Below, in pieces: positions 20,837-27,873 of a stretch of 27,873 nt of DNA. Position 1 is the first letter of the stretch. Each line of letters starts with the position of its first letter. The notes below the pieces were generated by a model, which was not told where the DNA came from, searched no databases, and was given only the letters and a program-made list of their open reading frames with translations. This DNA is from Thermomucor indicae-seudaticae (taxonomy: Eukaryota > Mucoromycota > Mucoromycetes > Mucorales > Lichtheimiaceae): the NCBI GenBank assembly GCA_000787465.1, contig JSYX01000471.1, positions 1 through 27,873 of the forward strand, written 5' to 3'. The position numbers and the translations under genes are program-made.

Positions 20837-23240
20837 TCAAACTTTTTGTTGTGAAAGCAGAGGTTCCCGCCCTGTTAAAAACAAGTGAGGTGGTGATTCG
20901 GCGCCATCGTCTTCTTGCTCAAAGTCACCCTCTGGCTCTAACCATGACGGCCATTCAGGAACCTTGGACACGATAGCTTTAATAAGCTCTATCCAACTTG
21001 TGCGTTCTTTTGCTGAATCACAACAAAAATGAATATGATCACCATTATCAAACGTGATCCGGAACCCATTCTTTACAATAATGGAGGGATCACCATCCTG
21101 AACCATAGGGGGCGTTTTCTCCTTCTGGAAAATGACGCGGTCGTCGTCTTCCGCTGTCGCCGACGAGGCTAGCATCACAGCTTTGGAAAGATCAATGACC
21201 GTTCTTGGTAAATGCGGGAAGGTGTCTGTATACGAAAATAGTCTCCAGCCTCGTAAGCTGTAATAACGTCTCCTCCAAAACTTTTGTTTTTTGTTTGTTA
21301 GGATAGAGAGAGCATCGGCTGTAACTTCCGTTATACCCCGCCACTCGGTATACTTACGTTCAGATCGCCTCCAATCTGTGACATGTAACCCGTTTGCCAG
21401 CATGTCCGACTGTATCGTTTGATATTCATCGCCTGTTCACAGCTGTAAAAGTTATCCGGTAAAGCATCAGACTAAGTAGTAAGAAATACTTTCAGTTGTG
21501 GGTGGTTCGCAACTTCGCGAGGCGGAAAAATAATCACCTGATGATCATGATCCGCCAGAAAGAACAACTTTACAGTGATTTTGCCGATAGCTTTTTCGGG
21601 ATTATTCCGCTTCTGTTTCCGAACAATTCCTTGACGAGCCAATTGATACCATCCATTCACCAGGGCAAATGAGGCCGTACATACTTGACCTCGACACTTT
21701 GAACTGATGCTGCTAAAAACAATCCTAGATTGGGCCACAGCACCGTCCGTGTCGTTAATGTATCTCGTAATACTACTGTTTCTTCTCCGTAATCGCGCTA
21801 GCGGAGGTTGCTTGCCGTTCGACGATGAGTCCGTGGTCTGTAGCGTCAACGTAAATTCGCTTCCTAACTCTACATCACTACGTGGCCATAGCCAAAGCGG
21901 TTGGTTACCATCGTTCCTTTTCCATTGGCTGCCATGAAAGTTCAAAGCACTTACATGCAAAACTCTTGTCCGAAATACACGGTATGCGCCAACGTTTGAT
22001 AGTCAGAGGCGTATTCCAAAGTATCACTGTTCAGGACGCAGCGAACCAACGGTGGCTCTATCAGTTGAGAATATTAGCTGTTGGTAACAGGACACAAGAA
22101 TACATATAGATATCACCTTCATCAATGGGAAGATCGAGATTCTCTGCAGCAAGCACTTTGATATACAATTTCCCCACAGCGGCAGTGGCCTCCGATGATA
22201 ATCTATGAGACTAAAGGCCATTGCTGGCTCTTGTTAAAGATCAAATAAAAGGACAGTGAGTCAACAACCCTCTCCTCCCAAACCTGCTTTTCTTCAACAA
22301 TAGGTCGCCAGGCTGGCTCTTGCAGAACTGTCTTTTGTCCGACAAGTACGAGCTTGCTGGGAACATGGCGCTCCTTGTAGCTAGCATGCTAACCGCTCAC
22401 CCTCTTTTGTTATTACACTTTTTCAGTTTTCTCCACTTCTTGTATTACCTTTACGCTAGTGATTCGCTCAAACTCTGATAACATCGGTTTATCAAATTCG
22501 TTCCTAGGGAATTGAGGCAATAGGTCTTCTTTTCTTTTGGAATCAACCATGTTATCTTTTTCATTAACAGAAAAAACGAATGTATCGTCGGTATCGTAGG
22601 TTTTTCGACAAGGCAGCAGGTCGTCATCCACCAGTGGATGTGGCGTAGAAAGAGATAGCGACGATTTTGTTTTAACGACAGCTTGTAAGATTTCAATTTC
22701 GATTGATGAAGGAGAATAAGTGGCGGCGGTGAGATTGAAGGGACAATCTTGTTGATGCAGCGTGTTTCGGGTAGGTTTTGTCAATTCAGTCAGGACCAGA
22801 TCATTTAATATTCGCTTATTTCGAGACGTTATTCGTTTGGATAAAGATGGATCAACAATGTTGTATTCAGTTTCTTTTACGTCTGATGATTCTTGGACGT
22901 CGTCGTCAGAGACTTTGGTGGTTTCTTCTTCCTCTGCTTCAGGCTCTATTGGATCGATTTCATGTACAAGTGGAATATTGTTAAAGGTGACAGTTTTGCG
23001 TGGCCTCTGTCGTTTATCACCATCAATCACTTTATCTACATCTGTTTCGTTGGACTGGCGTTCTGGTGATATCCGTGGACTGGAACGAATAGCAAGAGCT
23101 GCTACTTCAATTTTTGTTGCTGCATAATTCTTTCCAAATTCGAACGTTCTGTTATGATTACTCGGCGAATTGTCGCCACTTTGTAGTAGCTCGGGTCTTC
23201 TTTGAATTTCCATGCTTGGCACGACATTGACGCTTTTCAT
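20837..23240 (-). CDS. Bud4/anillin-like septum protein with PH domain (seven exons)
   Basis: Proteins of this type link septins and the contractile ring to the membrane at the division or septum site. Proposed exons are 23240-22449, 22373-22255, 22202-22117, 22057-21955, 21877-21490, 21432-21358 and 21280-20837, giving 668 residues with phase kept. The first 264 residues are disordered (RKTVTFNNIPLVHEIDPIEP). An anillin-homology, C2-like region follows, with GKLYIKVLAAENLDLPIDE, VYFGQEFCIDVELGSEFTL and a long beta-rich part. The C-terminal PH domain starts GYMSQIGGDLNFWRRRYYSL and includes TVIDLSKAVML, GFRITFDNGDHIHFCCDS and a final-helix tryptophan. The PH start and QEF-to-EFTL joins agree well with Bud4. 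Introns 1 and 2 are uncertain: intron 2 uses a weak GTCCTT donor, and the first exon could end later. An extra upstream exon is possible. Confidence 0.83.
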
Positions 23241-25222
23241 AATTCAAAAAGTCGAAATGCGCGCGCGGACCAGACGGAACATTTGACACGAAGGACGGGA
23301 AATCAATTTCCAGGGCCAAAAGGGTTCCTGTTTTCTTGTTTCCTGTTTCGGCAAAGTTCTTATTCACGGAACGCTTGTCTTTGCAAATGATTTGTCCAGT
23401 TCGAGTGCTCAAGCATAGAAGCAACCGGTAGTGGCGAGTCGACAGGCACCTGGTCTTCCAAAAAAAAAAAGTTTCATAACAAGCCGGCATTACGTGAAAC
23501 AGTGTGCGTCAGCGTACGAAAGCTTAAAGTACCTTTGCTGATTCTTCAGGTGCGATTCCGCTGCGTACATTAACGAGATGCATGCTTTTGCCTTTTCCCT
23601 CGAGACACAGCTCGATCTAGTACAACAACCAAAGCAGGAAACAGTTCAAGTGGACAAATGACCAGTGGGTTCTGGCAAGATGGTTCTGCATGTGTATACC
23701 CAGAGAAGTATGACCGATCGTACCTGTCCTATGCAGAGAGAGAAAGCTTTACAAATAGATAACAACATAATTCCAACGGTAAATTTCGGCGATGGTTCTC
23801 AACGGTGATATAGGCGTTGTGGAGAGTATTGGCGTCGTCCGACTAGTGGATGGTAGCATGAGTACATCCTATGAAACTCTGCAAGACTTCTTGTCAAGCA
23901 CCACGGCGAAGATTGGGCGGGCCAGAGAGCGGGTGGGAGGGCGGGCAGGAGTGCGGATTTCTGAGCGATTTGGTGAAATCCGCCCTTTTCGCCGTAGTGA
24001 AGTAGTGTAAACGCACTTTGTAAAAACTAAGATTGGCCGAGGGTTTCCTGTGAATGCCGTCTTATGCTTGAGTTCTGGGTGATGCTCGTTCAGTCTTAGA
24101 GTACTGTAATCATTATTCCCTATCCTAGCAATATCACGTTGATCTCAGATTGTCCGAACAGAATCAAGATACACAGATGAGTGAGAATAACATGCTACTT
24201 CAACAGTCGAGGCAATTGACATTATCCTGAATGTAGCATGTGCTCTTGTTTATTATGTTTGCTATTTGTCAACAAACGATAAGACGACGATAGAATAAAT
24301 CTTCTTTAATTAATGAGGAACGTACGCGTATGATCAACGGCTCTCCACCTCTCAAAAGTTCGTCACTCACGTTGTTAAGCCAGAGGTATTTCAATTGACT
24401 TCTAGCATGTAATCCACGATTTAAATCTCTCATGTTATCAAGGGCTTACTGCACAGCATAAAACGGCGAGCGAAACCGGCAATGCTTAGTCATATGACGT
24501 TTGGGAGCAGAACACTCGCAGTCGAGGGAGCACCCGGACGCTCTTCTAATCACCCTGTCCAAGCTTACAGCTTATTTTCACAAGAAATCCACGCATCTCT
24601 ACTGACTTCATCCGTCACTTCAAGGAGTCGAAGCAGTATGACGTTACCCTTGCAGTTCAGCATGGTCTGTTTACCAACGGACTACTAACAGTACGATGAG
24701 CTGTGCCATTGCTTCGACAGACCCACCGTCATATGCTCCGTACTGCATTCCTTTGACATTTTAAGTCATCACTGAGCATCAGACGGTAAAACATCATAGG
24801 CGATTCAACCGGCTGCACATAAAGGGATTTACTCTCCTGACCATTGGAAAGAAAACGTCTGGAATGGACTGACGCCATGCGTGCATGCATTGTATGTGGA
24901 CAGCAAGGAAAGGAGAAATATTGTCTCACGCAAAATCTTCCAGAAAAGGAGAAAAATCTCAGTTGGACACCCGGTCCGGCAATCGCTGACAACAGGGACT
25001 AATGAAAATTTTTTTCGTCCTTTTATTTTCCTTCCTTTTCTTCTAGAACTTTCCTTCATTTTCCCCAACGCACGGTCAACGCCACAAGTAACGTAAACAT
25101 TGTGAAAACACGGCAAACCCACGATTTAATGCCTTCAGAACCAAAGTGCTACGCTTGGACACGATAGTAAGCTCGGAACCTTATATTGGAGAGGGGCACT
25201 GCTCTGATTTTTATTGTCACAG
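23241..25222. other. Gene-poor stretch upstream of the Bud4-like gene
   Basis: No supported gene in about 2 kb. The part next to 23240 must contain the promoter and 5' leader of the Bud4-like gene. A plus-strand frame from 23542 to 23803 is open except for one stop at 23642 and lacks motifs. A short plus-strand stretch at 24878-25002 reads MRACIVCGQQGKEKYC and on to a stop, with a C-x2-C pair. A strong acceptor-like tract (CCTTTTCTTCTAG) stands near 25046, so upstream exons of the next candidate gene may lie here. Confidence 0.4.
23915..23945 (+). other. G-quadruplex-type motif
   Basis: Six GGG runs occur within 31 bases. The last four (GGGTGGGAGGGCGGG) are separated by single bases, the strongest loop arrangement for a G-quadruplex. 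An eight-base inverted repeat follows (GCGGATTT at 23953, AAATCCGC at 23976). Confidence 0.6.
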
Positions 25223-26245
25223 CTACGTTTGACGCCACGCCTCTGCAAAGTGCTGCGCCATCGGCTTACCCAACTTGTAATTCATATGATTTATTAAAAC
25301 TCAAGACAAGTAAGTGATCTTATCCTTTGATATCATCATTCCGGAGACGTTCTGACAACGGTTATCCATCAGAAAAGAAAACAAAAAAGGGTGGGTTTCT
25401 TGCGGACTTCCTATTCTGGACTTGATCTAACTTTGAGTTCTCATTGATAGGAGCACGCTTTCTGCTCATTCCATTCATGGTTATGACGGCATCCACAACA
25501 GCAGTCCTTTGTTTCAAAAACAAAATAAAAGAAGTACAAATGGTTTCTGTGTTGCGGGCTGGATCCGTTTTATTTTTGAGTTCTGATTAGAAAAAATAAG
25601 TGATGTGATCCTTTGGATCGATGATTCTAGTGGTGCTTTGAAGAACGTTTTCTTTACTAGAAACAAAGCGGGAAAAGGGAAAAAAGTAAGTAAGATGGTT
25701 GCTAAACTTGCGATACCTGACTGTTCTGACTTTGATTGCTCAAAGGAAAAAGACGAAGTAGTTCGATCTTTTGATGGATGTTTCTAGCGATTTCCTAACA
25801 ATGATTCTGTATCAGGGAAGAAAGGTAGGCATCACGGTTCCTGAACTTCCTATAGTGTGTTTGTTGTCACCTCAAGTTCTCATAGACGAAAAAGCCAACA
25901 ATCAAAGCCGAGCCTGGTGTCGGTCGCCCAACTCGCTAAAATATGCAAAAAGGTAAGTGATCTGATGCTTGGAACCCATCAATCCGGGTGATATTCTGAC
26001 GATTGCTCTCCAATAGAAAAAAGTGGCAACGTTTCACATTCAAATACCATGTCCACGCCTGTTGCAAACGAGCGCCTAAATTTCAATCAAGCAACCAATT
26101 TCCGCAACATGGAGAATCCAAACCCCATCGCTCCACTGCAGGCGACACGATCTGTTTAATCAAAGCCCTGGTATCGACAAGTCTCATCCACACTGCATTG
26201 AAGGAATCTTTTGGCCGACCACGTCCTTCAAGCTCTGTACCGTGA
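25223..26245 (+). CDS. Candidate micro-exon gene, lysine-rich, unknown family (partial 5' end)
   Basis: Proposed exons are 25223-25309, 25373-25390, 25451-25533, 25591-25596, 25661-25685, 25746-25757, 25816-25824, 25886-25952 and 26017-26245. Joined, they form one frame without a stop until TGA at 26243. The protein runs TFDATPLQSAAPSAYPTCNS, then short Lys/Arg-rich micro-exon pieces (KKKTKK, KQSGKREKRKRRRKK), then AWCRSPNSLKYAKRKKWQRF, then HVHACCKRAPKF and a polar end. Most introns have GTAAGT-like donors and CTGAC/CTAAC branch points 15-20 bases before the acceptor. The six-base exon requires an AT donor at 25597; one 127-base intron (25534-25660) would avoid it in the same phase. The 5' end is not found; the acceptor at 25221-25222 implies at least one more exon. 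A-rich pieces avoid stops easily, so the gene is uncertain. I recognise no family. Confidence 0.35.
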
Positions 26246-26356
26246 CTGACGAGCAAGAACCCGTTTCCTTTGCATAACAAGTCACGACCTAAAGGAAGAC
26301 GATAAAACTTTGAATCCTGGCGATTGTGAAAATGTCCACTTTCGGCATTATGATCT

Positions 26357-26525
26357 TTTATTACGCTCTGCAAGCGTCCCGTTTGTACCAGTCGCAAGTT
26401 TATTACATTGTGCAAGCGCCAGTTTGTCTCAAGCTGCATGTCTATTACATTCTCAAAGCGTCACCTTCGTCTGAAGTCGCAAGATTAATACATCGTGCAA
26501 GCATCGGTTTGTCTGATGTCGCCAG
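26357..26525 (+). repeat. Degenerate 42-base tandem repeat, four copies
   Basis: Copies at 26357-26398, 26399-26440, 26441-26483 and 26484-26525 share the pattern TATTACAT.GTGCAAGCG then GTTTGTCT then AGTCGCAAG. The period of 42 (43 once) equals 14 codons, and one plus-strand frame stays open through all copies with repeats beginning VYYI(V/L)(Q/K)A. Identity between copies is partial, so the expansion is old. Confidence 0.7.
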
Positions 26526-26814
26526 AGGACAGACAAGAAACCTTCTACGGGGTTGTACCAAGTACTGCACGATAGAGGACACAAGACGACAATGGCAAGG
26601 TTAGCGATTATGCCAACAAGGGCCTCTTCTTCAAAATCTGGGCTATTGCTCGAATCCTCGAAGAAGCGATTGTTCAATAACAGCGACGTATTGGCCATCA
26701 AGTCCCGCCATGGCAATGAATCGACTTTCCTGCAAATATGTACATGCGGGTCCACCGGTCACGATTACCAGGGTCTCCGAACGAAAATGGTGGAGGCTGA
26801 CCGCGGGCCTAAAC

Positions 26815-26911
26815 GGCGGGGGCCGGGTGGGCGGGAACGACAGCGGATCGTCGACAGGAGCGATGGGCGGCCGACTGCGGGCCGAAACACGGCGGGGGTT
26901 GGGTGGGCGGG
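26815..26911 (+). repeat. Two G-quadruplex-type repeats 76 bases apart
   Basis: GGCGGGGGCCGGGTGGGCGG at 26815-26834 (one further G follows) and GGCGGGGGTTGGGTGGGCGG at 26891-26910 (one further G follows) differ only at two bases. Each has four G-runs with loops of 1-2 bases. The surrounding sequence is much more GC-rich than the A+T-rich DNA that follows. Confidence 0.75.
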
Positions 26912-27019
26912 CACGAAGATGGCGACCGGCACCGGTAAGATCTACTGCTTTAAAACTCTGTGTTTTCGAAACGGTCACTAATTGCAAATGCCGTTTATAC
27001 CGTCGTTGACCTTAGGCCG

Positions 27020-27055
27020 CGAGGTGTCCCGCTTCGGGCGCCTCGAGGGTTTTTT
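27020..27055 (+). other. GC-rich hairpin followed by a T-run
   Basis: CGAGG (27020-27024) pairs with CCTCG (27041-27045), and CCCG (27028-27031) pairs with CGGG (27035-27038) around a CTT loop. Six T bases follow at 27050-27055. It resembles the 3' end of a small RNA ended by RNA polymerase III, but no A/B box or known RNA was recognised upstream. Confidence 0.4.
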
Positions 27056-27255
27056 CTGCCGCCTTTTTCCCCTCTTTTACCCAAAAAAAAGAAAAAATTA
27101 ATTTTATAAAAAAAATTATAGACTAATTCATAGAATAATATATAGAAAAAGCAACATGCGCTGGCGCTGGTTGTAGAAAAATTTAAAAAAGTACATCGGT
27201 TACTATCTCATTAACTGCTTAGAAAAAAACCTAAAAAAGAAAAGAAGATACAAAG

Positions 27256-27873
27256 TAAGTACTACGGTCTCCAAGTATGCTATCCTGGATTTCTTCTAAC
27301 TTTTCTTTCCGACAGAAAAATACAAAAACCTTGGTGCTGGTCACCGTTTGTAAAAAAAAAAAACAAAAATCGTTTGTAAAAAAGGTAACTGGTGTTGCCT
27401 TTTCGAGATACTTTATTCGCGCGGTGCACTGACTATGTTTCTGCACTAGAAAATAAATACAAAAAATAAAAATAATAAGAAAGTAAGTACCCTTGTCGTT
27501 TGAGCTCATCGTTCCAACGCTTCTCTAACAATGCTATTTTGGTAGAAAAATGTTATTTTGTACAAAAAGTGTAAAAAAACAAAAAAGTAAGTGTCCTGAT
27601 GACTCAGGTTTGCTCTTCTAGCAATGGTATACTGACGGTCGTTCTCCAATAGAAAAAAAAAAAGAAAAATAGAGAAACTTACGCTGGTTGTGCAGTTTGT
27701 ATGAAAAAAGGTAAGTCTATGATATGCGTGTTTAATCCTTATTTCCGTTTACTAACTGGTAACATTCTGTCAGATAATTACGAAGCAGCGCTGGCGCTTG
27801 TTTGTTTAAAAAAGTAAGTATGCTCAATACATCATGAGCATCATCACCGTGGATACTGACTTTAACTCTCTCT
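27256..27873 (+). other. Array of six consecutive spliceosomal introns with micro-exons
   Basis: Introns at 27256-27315, 27385-27449, 27483-27545, 27587-27652, 27711-27773 and from 27814 past the window end. Five of six donors are GTAAGT; the other is GTAACT. Each complete intron has CTAAC or CTGAC shortly before a CAG or TAG acceptor. The pieces between are 69, 33, 41, 58 and 40 bases, very A-rich, and several end in a GCTGG...TTTGT...AAAAAA block just before the donor. A lysine-rich frame can be drawn through the first four pieces but stops in the 58-base piece; no single frame stays open throughout with these boundaries. It may be part of a gene continuing to the right, a spliced non-coding RNA, or a repeat family carrying splice signals. 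Confidence 0.5.

Larger units (their letters stand above)
26246..27255. other. Stretch between the two intron arrays, mostly repeats
   Basis: It contains the 42-base tandem repeat, the G-rich pair and the hairpin listed separately. A possible further intron lies at 26935-27015: donor CCG|GTAAGA, branch point TTGAC, acceptor CCTTAG, 81 bases. After 27060 the sequence becomes strongly A+T-rich with a few GC words such as GCGCTGG at 27150-27165. Plus-strand open frames at 26326-26604, 26553-26981 and 26710-27009 overlap one another, and none shows a known domain. Confidence 0.45.

Noticed and set aside
23542..23803. Plus-strand frame interrupted by one stop, possibly a decayed gene
   Set aside because: Short, no motif, and within the likely 5' leader or promoter of the Bud4-like gene; chance is enough to explain it.
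27191..27222. GTACAT...CTTAG as another intron of the right-hand array
   Set aside because: Only 32 bases, too short compared with the 57-66 base units beside it.
25310..27873. The periodic pattern as a CRISPR array
   Set aside because: Repeats are degenerate, carry spliceosomal signals, and the genome is clearly eukaryotic.

Overview
The window is nuclear DNA of a fungus, most likely an early-diverging, Mucoromycota-type mould. The clearly recognisable genes are fungal or opisthokont housekeeping genes. Most are cut by many short spliceosomal introns of about 52-81 bases with GTA(A/T)G-type donors and CTAAC or CTGAC branch points. Spacers are short, and spliced frames are needed to read most proteins. 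The phylum call is inference from gene content and intron style; no rRNA or tRNA gene is present to confirm it. All exon joins below were worked out by hand from splice signals, reading phase and family conservation.

Left part (1-6.7 kb): a decayed MULE/FAR1-type transposase at the edge, then a gene-poor stretch. A small secreted protein of unknown function follows, with ATG10 (autophagy E2 enzyme) only 71 bases downstream on the same strand. A minus-strand zinc-knuckle protein converges on ATG10.

Middle (8.9-17.4 kb): a Pep12/syntaxin-7-type Qa-SNARE with six exons. Next are two C2H2 zinc-finger genes in tandem on the minus strand: a ZNF277 homologue (eight exons, one with a GC donor) and REI1/ZNF622, the late 60S ribosome maturation factor. 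Cystathionine gamma-lyase lies divergently from REI1.

Right-middle (17.7-23.2 kb): a PHD plus JmjC histone demethylase of the KDM2/JHD1 type with nine exons, two of them only 25 and 27 bases long. Its stop lies 30 bases from the stop of a convergent two-helix membrane protein. Then comes a Bud4/anillin-type protein with an anillin-homology region and a C-terminal PH domain.

Right end (23.2-27.9 kb): no recognised family. This is the most unusual part. It holds two arrays of closely spaced, intron-like units of about 57-66 bases, most with good donor, branch point and acceptor, separated by very short A-rich exon-like pieces. Several introns are visibly copies of one another. In the first array the pieces join into one open, lysine-rich frame ending at 26245. 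The second array runs off the window. Between them lie a four-copy 42-base tandem repeat, two G-quadruplex-type repeats 76 bases apart, and a GC-rich hairpin followed by a T-run. A micro-exon gene, or a repeat family carrying splice signals, is the best working description.
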